31,494 nt of DNA from Candidatus Methanomethylophilaceae archaeon (GCA_016297775.1 JAEDGA010000012.1:1-31494), one strand, 5' to 3'. Numbered from the stretch's first letter, positions 6,965 through 14,524 are shown. The notes: generated by a model from the letters alone, not told the origin. Numbers and translations are program-made.

Positions 6965-7851
6965 TCCGTCACCCCCTTCGCATGGTCCGCCGCACCCATC
7001 CCGGCCACACAGCCCTCGCCGACCGCCTTGGCCACCTGCCATGGTTTGCCGGTGACGTCACCGCATGCGAACACGCCGGGCACCTCCGTACCGCAGTCAC
7101 GACCCACCTTTATGGTATCGTCCATCTCCGGCATGACACCCAGGTCCAGTGCCAGATCGGCAGCGGACTTGGCACCCAACTCTATGAAAACACCGTCGAC
7201 ATCCACGGAGGATCCGTCCTTGAGGACAATACGGGCGACCCTTGCCTCCCCCTCGATCCTGTCAACCTGGGATGTAAGGAGCACCGCTCCCGCGTCCAAA
7301 GCCTTGTTCTTCGCGATATCGGATGCACCGATATCGTCGGCCACCCAGTACGTCTTGGAGGCGTAATGTGTCATGACCTCCGCAGAGACCGCGGCCTCGG
7401 TGTCGTTGCCTACAACGGCCACGACACGACCCCTGTAGAAATTGCAGTCGCATACGGCACAATAGCTCACGCCTTTGCCGAAGAACTCCTTCTCCCCGGG
7501 CACGCCGAGTTTCTTCCGGGATATGCCGGTGGCGATCACAACGGATTTGACCTCGTACGAGGCGTCATCCTCGGTCCTGATTATGAAACCTGTGCCCGAA
7601 GGCTCCGCGGATGTCACGTTCAGTTCCACCAGATCGCAACCGAATTCCTTAGCCTGGGACAGCCCTGCGGATATCATGTCGTCGCCGTCGGCGTTACCGG
7701 TTACGGCGAAATAGTTCTCCACATGGGTGCCTGACATGGCACTGTTGGACGGTTTCCCGAACACCACTACGGAGACCTTCTTCCTGGATGCATGTATGGC
7801 AGCCTGCAGACCTGCCGGACCGGCACCTATGACGGCGACATCGTATTGCAT
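6961..7851 (-). CDS. trxB: Thioredoxin reductase (FAD, CxxC) with degenerate NADPH site
   Basis: This low-molecular-weight thioredoxin reductase has 296 residues, slightly shorter than usual. The FAD-binding GAGPAG is at 9-14, the redox pair C131-C134 lies in YCAVCDCNFYRG, and the C-terminal FAD motif is VFACGDV at 260-266. The second dinucleotide-binding loop normally reads GGGxSA; here it is VVGNDTEA at 146-153. The arginines that usually bind the NADPH 2'-phosphate (HRRxxxR) are replaced by a YWVADDI stretch. Some thermoplasmatal and methanogen relatives do not use NADPH and rely on other donors, such as F420H2 or ferredoxin systems; the true donor here is unknown. It lies 4 nt after the tandem thioredoxin gene, whose stop is inside a TGTGATCC SD, and overlaps the next gene by ATGA. 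Confidence 0.94.
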   Translation of the reverse strand: MQYDVAVIGAGPAGLQAAIHASRKKVSVVVFGKPSNSAMSGTHVENYFAVTGNADGDDMISAGLSQAKEFGCDLVELNVTSAEPSGTGFIIRTEDDASYEVKSVVIATGISRKKLGVPGEKEFFGKGVSYCAVCDCNFYRGRVVAVVGNDTEAAVSAEVMTHYASKTYWVADDIGASDIAKNKALDAGAVLLTSQVDRIEGEARVARIVLKDGSSVDVDGVFIELGAKSAADLALDLGVMPEMDDTIKVGRDCGTEVPGVFACGDVTGKPWQVAKAVGEGCVAGMGAADHAKGVTE

Positions 7852-7855
7852 GGGA

Positions 7856-8536
7856 TCACAGTTCCAGCATGTACGCCTTCAGGGTCTCCGGCGTAAGGGA
7901 GGGATCCAGTCCCACGATCGTGTCCACCAGCTTTCCGTCCTTGAACATCAGGAGTGCGGGGATGGACATGATCGAGTAGTTGAGAGCGGTGTTCTGGTTC
8001 TCGTCCACGTTGAGCTTTCCGACCTTGATCTCCCCCGCGGAGATGTCCGCGAGACCGTCGATGATGGGGCCCATCCTGCGGCAGGGTCCGCACCAGGGTG
8101 CCCAACAGTCCACGATGGCAAGTCCGGACGAGACGAACGAATCGAAGTTCGCATCTGTAACGATCGTAACGTTATCGGAGAGGGTCTCGGGTTTCTTCTC
8201 GGCGACCTTTGTGATCATCTTGCAGTCGAGAAGCTCCTTCACGATGTCCTCCTTGGACCTGAGGCCGACGAGGGTCTTGACGAGCTCTCCCTTCCTGAAG
8301 AACAGGAGCGTGGGGATCGCTTCGATACCGTACTGTGCGGACACGCGGGGTGCCTGGTCCACATCCATCTTTGCGATCGCTACTTCCTTCTCATATTCCT
8401 CTGCAAGCTCGGTGATGATGGGAGCGAGTCTCTTGCAGGGTCCGCACCAGCTTGCGAAACAGTCCACAAGGACAAAATCGTTCTTCTTCACCAATACATC
8501 AAAATCCAGATCTGTAACGTGGATAGTCATTTCCAT
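7856..8536 (-). CDS. Tandem double thioredoxin
   Basis: Two complete thioredoxin folds are joined in 226 residues. Domain 1 (about 1-110) has the active site WCGPCK with C31 and C34 and the cis-proline loop EAIPTLLFF. Domain 2 (about 120-226) has WCGPCR with C149 and C152 and the loop MSIPALLMF. Single-domain thioredoxins are about 105-110 residues, so this is a head-to-tail fusion or duplication with both active sites kept. The gene leads the operon with thioredoxin reductase and the HTH regulator, making the reductase its likely partner. ATG at 8536 is used; ATG 8530 is equally possible. A TATA box at 8565-8574 implies a very short leader. Confidence 0.95.
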   Translation of the reverse strand: MEMTIHVTDLDFDVLVKKNDFVLVDCFASWCGPCKRLAPIITELAEEYEKEVAIAKMDVDQAPRVSAQYGIEAIPTLLFFRKGELVKTLVGLRSKEDIVKELLDCKMITKVAEKKPETLSDNVTIVTDANFDSFVSSGLAIVDCWAPWCGPCRRMGPIIDGLADISAGEIKVGKLNVDENQNTALNYSIMSIPALLMFKDGKLVDTIVGLDPSLTPETLKAYMLEL

Positions 8537-8564
8537 ACCCTACTGTGATAAGGATAGACTGCGC

Positions 8565-8574
8565 TATTAATAAA
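8565..8574 (-). promoter_or_regulatory. TATA box of the thioredoxin operon
   Basis: On the minus strand TTTATTAATA lies about 33 nt before the ATG at 8536, which predicts transcription starting only 5-10 nt before the start codon. The 86-nt gap to phoU holds no other feature that I can see. Confidence 0.55.
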
Positions 8575-8622
8575 GTAACGTACAAACGTGCCAAACGAGA
8601 GTGCGCATGGCACCCTCTGGCA

Positions 8623-9270
8623 TCATTCTATGACCGTGTGGAATCCGGTGACCATGAAGGTCACCTTCTCCGCGATCTTGCACGCATGGTCACCGATGCG
8701 TTCCAGATACTTCATCACCGAGATGCAGTAAGTACCGGCATCCGCACACTCCGGATCGTTCTTCATGCGATCAACGATGTGTGCCAGACCTTCGCGGAGC
8801 GAAGAATCCAGGACCGTATCCATGTCGGACAGTTTGTCGAAATCGTCCACGGATGCGTTCTTGAGTCCCGATACGACGATCTCCACCATCCTGGATGCCG
8901 TCCGCCCCATAGGCAGGACATCCTTCAGGATGTCGCTTCCGTGACGGTCACCGATGCCTGCGACCGCTTTGACGACATTCCTGCTGTACTTCGCTATCCT
9001 CTCCAGATACGTTATGCATTTCAGATACGTAGCCACCATGCGCATATCGGATGCCATGGGGTGATAGAGTGTGAGTATCCTGATGGATGCCTCCTCTATC
9101 CTCCTGTCATAACGGTCCACCTTGGCGAACTCGTCCGACAGCATCTCACTGTCCACCGATCCGATATCCTCGACAGCGGACAATGCGGCACACACCATGG
9201 ACGACGTCAGATCGGCCATGCCGGCCATACAGCCCTTCAATGCCTCCATCTCATCCTCGAACTTCATCAT
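8623..9270 (-). CDS. phoU: Phosphate transport regulator PhoU
   Basis: PhoU is a peripheral all-helical protein that dampens Pst transport when phosphate is plentiful. The 215 residues hold two PhoU repeats, each with the metal-ligand signature: YLERIAKYSRNV in the first and YLERIGDHACKIAE in the second. Length and repeat spacing are normal. It is last in the pst operon, 4 nt after pstB, with the pstB stop inside the SD GGTGAT before ATG 9270. A second ATG directly follows. A different PhoU-domain protein, fused to an AbrB DNA-binding domain, is divergently encoded beyond pstS, so the two probably split the transporter and transcription roles. Confidence 0.95.
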   Translation of the reverse strand: MMKFEDEMEALKGCMAGMADLTSSMVCAALSAVEDIGSVDSEMLSDEFAKVDRYDRRIEEASIRILTLYHPMASDMRMVATYLKCITYLERIAKYSRNVVKAVAGIGDRHGSDILKDVLPMGRTASRMVEIVVSGLKNASVDDFDKLSDMDTVLDSSLREGLAHIVDRMKNDPECADAGTYCISVMKYLERIGDHACKIAEKVTFMVTGFHTVIE

Positions 9271-9274
9271 GTTA

Positions 9275-10051
9275 TCACCCGAACCTTCCCGTGATGTACC
9301 TCTCAGTGAGCTCTTCCTCCGGATTGGTGAAGAGCGACTGGGTCTCTCCGAACTCGATCATCTTTCCGAGGTACATGAAACCCGTATAATCGCTGATACG
9401 GGACGCCTGCTGCATGTTGTGGGTCACGATGGCCACGGTGTAATCCTTCCTCAGCTGTACCGCCAGATCCTCGATCTTCGACGTTGCGATGGGATCCAAT
9501 GCAGAGGTAGGCTCGTCCATGAGGATTACCTCCGGATCCACAGACAGGGCCCTGGCTATGCAGAGTCTCTGCTGCTGGCCTCCGGACAGACCGAATGCGG
9601 ATTTGTCCAACCTGTCCGCCACCTCATCGTACAGCGCGGCCTTCTGCAGGCAGGACTCGACGATCTCGTTGAGTTCGGCCTTGTCCCTTATACCCTTGAG
9701 CTTCGGACCGTACGTGAGATTCTCCCTTATCGTCATGGGGAAGGGGTTGGGTTTCTGGAAGACCATACCTACCCTGACCCTCAGTCCGTTTATGTCCATG
9801 TCCGGGGAACAGATGTCCTGTCCGTCGAAGATCATACTGCCTTCGATCCTGCATCCATCCACCAGATCGTTCATCCTGTTGATACTTCTCAGAAGTGTGG
9901 ACTTCCCGCACCCCGAGGGACCTATCAGCGCCGTTATGCGATTCTTCCTGATAGGCAACGAAACGTCGAACAGGGCCTGCTTCTCGCCATACCACAGATT
10001 GACGTTCCTTACATCCACGGCGATATCGCCGCAATTATCGATGTCATTCAT
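9275..10051 (-). CDS. pstB: Phosphate ABC transporter ATP-binding protein PstB
   Basis: PstB is the ATPase of the phosphate importer. From ATG 10051 the protein has 258 residues. Walker A GPSGCGKST spans 44-52, the Q-loop region is GMVFQKPNPFPMTI, the ABC signature LSGGQQQRLCIARAL starts at 155, Walker B VILMDEPTSALDP has D179-E180, and the switch histidine is H211. FQKPNPFPMTI is characteristic of PstB rather than other ABC ATPases. A longer start at 10102 would overlap the permease gene and add an unrelated N-terminus; the 4-nt gap after pstCA with SD GGTGATC supports 10051. Confidence 0.97.
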   Translation of the reverse strand: MNDIDNCGDIAVDVRNVNLWYGEKQALFDVSLPIRKNRITALIGPSGCGKSTLLRSINRMNDLVDGCRIEGSMIFDGQDICSPDMDINGLRVRVGMVFQKPNPFPMTIRENLTYGPKLKGIRDKAELNEIVESCLQKAALYDEVADRLDKSAFGLSGGQQQRLCIARALSVDPEVILMDEPTSALDPIATSKIEDLAVQLRKDYTVAIVTHNMQQASRISDYTGFMYLGKMIEFGETQSLFTNPEEELTERYITGRFG

Positions 10052-10055
10052 CCGA

Positions 10056-12050
10056 TCACCACCTAATCCTCTTGTTGTAATAGCCCCTGACGAACGATGC
10101 AAGGGCGAACAGTCCCATCACGATCAACAGCAGCACTGTGGCCGTACCATACTGTGCGCCGGTCGCACCTGGCACCTCGGCCGCAAGATAGTACAGATGG
10201 TAGGGCAGGGCCATGACCGGCTCCATAAGCGATACAGAGAGTTCCGGCATGTATGCCACCGCGGCCGTGAACATGATGGGTGCGGTCTCTCCGGCCGCAC
10301 GTCCTATGGCCAATATCGCACCCGTAACGGTACCTCCCATCGCCGCGGGGAGCACCACCTTGTATGTCGTCTGCCATTTCGTGGCACCCATCGCCCTGGA
10401 TGCCTCGCGCAACTCCTTGGGCACGGTACGGAGTGCCTCCTCCGTGGTCCTGATTATCACAGGCACCACCATCAGAGCCAGTGCTATGCATCCTGCGGCC
10501 AGGGAACGCCCCATGCCCAGACCCATCACCAGGAAGGTCATACCGAACAGACCGAAGACCACCGAGGGTGTGCCGTTCAGGATATCGATGGCCTCCCTGA
10601 TCAACCCTGTCAATTTGGTATCCTTGGCGTATTCGGCAAGGTATATCCCCGAAAGTATCCCGAACGGGAATGCCAACACCGCCGTGCCTGCCACCAGTTC
10701 CAATGTACCGACTATGGCAGGGAATATGCCTCCGGAGGATCCGTTCCCGCTCGGAGACATGGTAAGGAAATCCAGGGAGATGTAGGGCAGACCCTTCATC
10801 ATGATGTATCCCAGGATTACCACCAATATGCCCACGACCAGAGACATGTTCGCGGACAGTATCGTCTCCGCCACATCCTGTCTGTCGGCAGGGGAGATTC
10901 CCGACAGCAACCTGGGTATGCATGCCAGTACCGCCGTTGCGATGGCGGCTATGATGACGGCGAGTATGCCGTCCTCGAACAGGGACATCGCCATCCACGA
11001 TACGGTGAACGTCGATACCACCGCGCCGACCTTCATCAGGACGTCCCCATGGGAGTTCCACAATTCGGAGATGCGTACGAACGGAGCGGAGCCGCGTATC
11101 GCGGTGACGATCCTTCCGTGCTCCTTCTCCTCTCCGCTGAACCTGCGGGAGGTCATGCCGATGATACGGCGGGACAGCAGATTGACGGCCAACACCATTA
11201 TCATCAATATCAGTGCCAGCATGAACAATGCGGAGTAGTGCGTGGATCCGACCACGACCTCCGGCATCTCCAATGCCAGCGTACCGGTTATCGTACTTGT
11301 CAGAGAGAACACGTTCCACAGCGGATCGGGTATCACGGCGGAATTACCGGATACCATCATCACCGCCATGGTCTCTCCTATCGCCCTTCCTATGCCGAGG
11401 GTGACCGCCGCGGATATACCGGATATGGCGGCCGGGACCACGACCTTGATGACCGTGTCCCATTTCGTGGCACCCAAGGACATGGATGCCTCCCTGTATG
11501 ATTGAGGTACGGAACGTATCGCATCCTCCGACACGGATACGATCGTCGGCAGTGCCATCACCCCCAACAGGAGGGATGCTGCCAGCCAGGACGAGCCGTA
11601 CATGAGCTGTCCCGGGAAGAGGTCCATGAGAAGTGGCAACAATACCAACAGACCGAAGAAACCGTACACGACGGACGGGATCCCCGCGAAAATCTCACAG
11701 ACGGTTTTCAGTTTCCCGCGTACGGACGGGGATGCGAACTCGGAGATGTATATCGCAGCAGCAAGACCCACCGGGAATGCGAAAGCGATCGCCCCGATGG
11801 TCACGAGCAATGTACCTGCGATAACGGCGAGGGCACCGAAGCTGCCCCTTGTAGGATCCCACTCCGTTCCGAACAGCATCTCCGTCAAGGATACATCGGA
11901 GAACATCTCCGCTCCGTTGTATCCTATGAACGCGATGATTAAGATGATGATCAGCACGGTCAGGGATGCCGTTGCAGTCAGGACGTACCTCATCAGGGCA
12001 TCACGTGTCCCGGCGGACCGGACACCCGTCGCGTACTGACCAAGATTCAT
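10056..12050 (-). CDS. pstCA: Fused phosphate ABC permease PstC-PstA
   Basis: Both membrane subunits of the phosphate importer lie in one 664-residue chain. Residues 1-305 match PstC: several membrane helices, YISEFASPSVRGKL, IFAGIPSVVYGFFG, and the EAA coupling loop REASMSLGATKWDTVIKVVV at about 187-206. Residues about 330-664 match PstA: IYLAEYAKDTKLTGLIR, ILNGTPSVVFGLFG, and a second EAA loop REASRAMGATKWQTTYKVVL at about 548-567. The link (about 300-335) is charged and cytosolic, so the topology can support the fusion. In most organisms pstC and pstA are separate genes. There is no stop or frameshift between the halves. pstS lies 10 nt upstream and pstB 4 nt downstream. Confidence 0.95.
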   Translation of the reverse strand: MNLGQYATGVRSAGTRDALMRYVLTATASLTVLIIILIIAFIGYNGAEMFSDVSLTEMLFGTEWDPTRGSFGALAVIAGTLLVTIGAIAFAFPVGLAAAIYISEFASPSVRGKLKTVCEIFAGIPSVVYGFFGLLVLLPLLMDLFPGQLMYGSSWLAASLLLGVMALPTIVSVSEDAIRSVPQSYREASMSLGATKWDTVIKVVVPAAISGISAAVTLGIGRAIGETMAVMMVSGNSAVIPDPLWNVFSLTSTITGTLALEMPEVVVGSTHYSALFMLALILMIMVLAVNLLSRRIIGMTSRRFSGEEKEHGRIVTAIRGSAPFVRISELWNSHGDVLMKVGAVVSTFTVSWMAMSLFEDGILAVIIAAIATAVLACIPRLLSGISPADRQDVAETILSANMSLVVGILVVILGYIMMKGLPYISLDFLTMSPSGNGSSGGIFPAIVGTLELVAGTAVLAFPFGILSGIYLAEYAKDTKLTGLIREAIDILNGTPSVVFGLFGMTFLVMGLGMGRSLAAGCIALALMVVPVIIRTTEEALRTVPKELREASRAMGATKWQTTYKVVLPAAMGGTVTGAILAIGRAAGETAPIMFTAAVAYMPELSVSLMEPVMALPYHLYYLAAEVPGATGAQYGTATVLLLIVMGLFALASFVRGYYNKRIRW

Positions 12051-12060
12051 TGATCCACCT

Positions 12061-12915
12061 TCAGAGAGCGGACAGCTGTCCGATGCTGATGTATCCGATG
12101 GATCCTGCGGTGTTCTTCACTGCACCGATCACTCCGCCGGTGGAGTTGTACTTGACGACATCACTCTTCATGGTCCAACCGGAACCCATGGCCTTGTCGA
12201 AGCACTCTCTGGTACCGGACGAATCGTCACGTGCTATGACGGCGATCGCCTTGTCGACACCTCCGACGTCCTTCCAGTTGGTGATCTCTCCGCTGTAGAT
12301 CTTTGCTACCTGCTCTATGGTGAGGTTGGAGACTCCTGCACCGTTCACGATGACGGCCACTCCATCCTTACCGATCTCGGTGGGGACCAATCCGGATGCG
12401 ATCTCGGAGCTCTTGAGATCCCTGGAGCACATACCGATGTCGAACTGTCCGCTGACGGTACCGCTTGCACCTACACCGGATCCTCCGCCGCTGACGCTGA
12501 CGTTGATGTTGTACTTCTCCTTGTATGCTGCCGCCAGTTTGGTCATGGTGGCCTGGATGGAGGTGGAACCGCCGACTACGATGTCGTCGGAAGAAACGGG
12601 TGCGGTGAAAGTCGTTCTGGAGCCTGCGGGAAGGGGTACGAACTCCTCCGCAACTATGGCCTGTCCCTCATCACTGGTGATCCAGTCGATGAAACACTTC
12701 ACATTGCCTGTGGGTGCACCATTCGTACAAAGGATCAGGTTCCTCTGGATCGGATAGGTGCCGTTAAGAACATTGTCTTCGGTCGCATCCACTCCATCGA
12801 GTGAGATGGGCTTCACGTCCGAACCACCGTCTTCCTTGTTCATGATCATGAACATTCCGACAGCGGCGATGGCGATTACCGCCACGATTCCGATAGTAAT
12901 TATCTTCTTGTCCAA
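12061..12915 (-). CDS. pstS: Phosphate-binding protein PstS, apparently circularly permuted
   Basis: This membrane-anchored extracytoplasmic protein delivers phosphate to PstCA. Residues 5-25 form an uncleaved-looking hydrophobic anchor. Residues 34-95 (VKPISLDGVDATEDNVLNG, TYPIQRNLIL, FIDWITSDEGQAIV, FVPL) correspond to the block that ends ordinary PstS proteins. After a linker (96-110), residues 111-284 give the usual N-terminal and middle parts: VVGGSTSIQATMTKLAAAY, FDIGMCSRDLKSSE, YSGEITNWKDVGG and SSGTRECFDKA (SGTR at 233-236). The chain stops at IGYISIGQLSAL, where ordinary PstS would continue into VKPISLDGV. Phosphate-contacting GSTS and SGTR segments are kept, so it is probably functional. 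The start codon is TTG; no in-frame ATG lies nearby upstream. Length is 284 residues. Confidence 0.93.
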   Translation of the reverse strand: MDKKIITIGIVAVIAIAAVGMFMIMNKEDGGSDVKPISLDGVDATEDNVLNGTYPIQRNLILCTNGAPTGNVKCFIDWITSDEGQAIVAEEFVPLPAGSRTTFTAPVSSDDIVVGGSTSIQATMTKLAAAYKEKYNINVSVSGGGSGVGASGTVSGQFDIGMCSRDLKSSEIASGLVPTEIGKDGVAVIVNGAGVSNLTIEQVAKIYSGEITNWKDVGGVDKAIAVIARDDSSGTRECFDKAMGSGWTMKSDVVKYNSTGGVIGAVKNTAGSIGYISIGQLSAL

Positions 12916-12964
12916 GACTTGCGCCTCGACACATAACTATGGGATTCAGGATATATACATTGTC

Positions 12965-12977
12965 GATATAATATATC
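12965..12977. promoter_or_regulatory. 13-bp palindrome upstream of pstS TATA box (candidate operator)
   Basis: GATATAATATATC is symmetrical about its central A and lies directly upstream of the pstS TATA box. The preceding C makes CGATATA, a string also present in the palindrome near the divergent regulator. Binding by the AbrB-PhoU protein is an inference from position. Confidence 0.35.
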
Positions 12978-13171
12978 TAATAATACATATCAATATATTT
13001 TATCCATATTAATATATATTTTTACGGAGAATATAGAAGAATAAGCACTCCAAAACGATTCACAATAATGGATATTAAGTAAAATGATGTGAAAAACTGT
13101 ACGGATTTACACAGTGATGCGTCCATAAACGATGAGATAACAAAGGATGCGTTACAATACCCGGACTTGAA

Positions 13172-13187
13172 TATATATCGATATATA
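13172..13187. promoter_or_regulatory. 16-bp perfect palindrome at the AbrB-PhoU promoter (candidate operator)
   Basis: TATATATCGATATATA is a perfect 16-bp palindrome 28 nt before the start codon of the regulator. It overlaps the expected TATA position, as a self-repression site would. Confidence 0.4.
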
Positions 13188-13215
13188 GTCAATCGACCAT
13201 CGTCATCCGCCGATC

Positions 13216-14223
13216 ATGACCGATATCAGAAGGATACAGATAACCGGCGGATCATCATATATGATCACGCTTCCGAAGGAATGGGCGGAGTCGTCCGGAT
13301 TGAAGAAGAACGATCCCGTCACACTCATGCCCCAGGCGGACGGGAGCCTGGCGATCTTCCCGAACAACATCAAAGGGGATGCCGCACCCGATACCGTGAA
13401 AACGATCGACGGGGATTCCGTCACGGACCGTGTATTCCTTTACAGACAGCTCGTAGGGGCGTATATCGCCGGACACGGCACCATTGAGATCCGTTCGGAA
13501 TACGGATTGTCATCCATGGTGACGAACGTCGCATCCAGTTTCGTACAGACCGCCATCGGTCTCGTGATCATCGAAGAGGATGAGACGCACATCATCATCC
13601 GCGATCTGATAAACCAGGACGGAGTGAAACCTATCAAATCCATAGAGAGGATGAAGATATTGGTCAGGAACATGCTGAACGACGTCCTCACCGCGTTGGA
13701 CGAGAAGGATGCGTCCCTTATAACCGATATCGATCAGAGGGATCGCGAGGTGGACAGACTGAACTGGTTGATCTCCAGACAGATCAACATCCACCTCAGG
13801 GATGTGTCGATTTCCCGTAAACAGGGAGCCGATCTGTGCTCGGTCGCAAGATGCGGACACATAAGCAAGACACTCGAAAGGATAGGTGATCACGCGGTCG
13901 TGTTGGCCAAGGAACTCAGGTCCCTGATCGACGACGACAGGACCAACAGACTGGATACCGAGATCGTACGTACCGGACGCGACGTGGTATCCCTGTTCTC
14001 CGAATCGGTCACCACATGGATCTCCAAGGATATGATGAGGGCGAACGATTGTATAACCAGCGGGGAGAGGTTGGTGGAACGTTCGTCCGAGCTGTCGAAG
14101 ATGGCGCACAAACTGGAAGGGCCCTCCGCGATAGCCGCCGATGCGATATCCAGGAGCGTCAGGAGAGTGGCAGAGTACAGCATGGACATCGCTGAGATGA
14201 CCATCAATTCCGCGATGGACTGA
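13216..14223 (+). CDS. AbrB/SpoVT-domain PhoU-type phosphate uptake regulator
   Basis: This 335-residue archaeal regulator combines DNA-binding and PhoU modules. Residues 1-45 (IRRIQITGGSSYMITLPKEW, SGLKKNDPVTLMPQADGSL) are an AbrB/SpoVT swapped-hairpin domain. Residues about 110-330 are PhoU-like helices, with HISKTLERIGDHAVVLAKEL as a clear PhoU metal-site motif. It is divergent from pstS across a shared AT-rich control region with palindromes, so it is the obvious candidate to sense the Pst complex or phosphate and control the operon and itself. That role is inferred from family and position. The start ATG 13216 gives the complete AbrB domain. Confidence 0.92.
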   Translation: MTDIRRIQITGGSSYMITLPKEWAESSGLKKNDPVTLMPQADGSLAIFPNNIKGDAAPDTVKTIDGDSVTDRVFLYRQLVGAYIAGHGTIEIRSEYGLSSMVTNVASSFVQTAIGLVIIEEDETHIIIRDLINQDGVKPIKSIERMKILVRNMLNDVLTALDEKDASLITDIDQRDREVDRLNWLISRQINIHLRDVSISRKQGADLCSVARCGHISKTLERIGDHAVVLAKELRSLIDDDRTNRLDTEIVRTGRDVVSLFSESVTTWISKDMMRANDCITSGERLVERSSELSKMAHKLEGPSAIAADAISRSVRRVAEYSMDIAEMTINSAMD

Positions 14224-14260
14224 GATAAATACAACCTTACGAAATAAGGGACTGATACAG

Positions 14261-14524
14261 ATGTTGGACGAATCCAGTGAGATAATTGGTATGGACATCT
14301 ACACACCGACGGGGATATTCGTCGGAAAGGTCACAGAGATAGGTTTCGATACCGCCAATCTGCGTGTGGATGGCCTCATCGTGGACAGGCCCAACCCGGC
14401 CATCACCGAACCCAACATGATAATCAACATACCTTTCTCATGGGTGTCGGCGATAGGTGATGTGATCCTGCTCAACAGATTCCCCGAAAGGATCCTCAGA
14501 GACGGAACCCTTCAGGGACTGTGA
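14261..14524 (+). CDS. PRC-barrel domain protein
   Basis: This 87-residue single-domain protein has the PRC-barrel pattern: EIIGMDIYTPTGIFVGKVTE, then LRVDGLIVDR, then INIPFSWVSAIGDVILLN. It is the second stand-alone PRC-barrel in the window and differs clearly in sequence from the first at 3914. It begins 37 nt after the AbrB-PhoU gene. A TATA-like GATAAATAC right at that gene's stop codon suggests it may also have its own promoter. Its 3' end overlaps the convergent HD gene by 29 nt. No partner is known. Confidence 0.85.
   Translation: MLDESSEIIGMDIYTPTGIFVGKVTEIGFDTANLRVDGLIVDRPNPAITEPNMIINIPFSWVSAIGDVILLNRFPERILRDGTLQGL

Larger units (their letters stand above)
12916..13215. promoter_or_regulatory. 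Divergent control region between pstS and the AbrB-PhoU regulator
   Basis: This 300-nt gap is much more AT-rich than its surroundings. For pstS (minus) a TATA box ATATATAC (12951-12958 on the plus strand) sits about 40 nt from the TTG start. For the regulator (plus) ATATATAG at 13181-13188 sits about 30 nt from ATG 13216. Each TATA region touches or overlaps an AT-rich palindrome containing CGATATA. The middle part (13021-13165) has no convincing ORF or RNA gene. Confidence 0.6.

Noticed and set aside
6965..7042. N-terminal extension of the HTH regulator
   Set aside because: The added residues are a Gly/Arg/Cys-rich shadow of trxB; the ATGA overlap at 6961-6964 is the natural start.
10052..10102. 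N-terminal extension of PstB
   Set aside because: It would overlap pstCA and lacks an SD, while ATG 10051 has GGTGATC at the right distance.
9489..11501. 670-codon open frame opposite pstB and pstCA
   Set aside because: It runs across two genes with clear Pst motifs on the other strand and has a low-complexity His/Arg/Gly composition.
12061..12915. PstS as a pseudogene or two fragments
   Set aside because: The frame is continuous, the anchor and binding motifs are intact, and the joins fall at a domain-sensible point, so permutation explains it better.
13093..13115. ACTGT...ACAGT inverted repeat in the pst gap
   Set aside because: Only 5 bp with a 10-nt spacer and not near either TATA box; expected by chance.
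13089..13487. GTG-started frame crossing the pst control region into the AbrB-PhoU gene
   Set aside because: Most of it lies in another frame of the regulator gene, and its own first 40 codons have no SD or TATA support.
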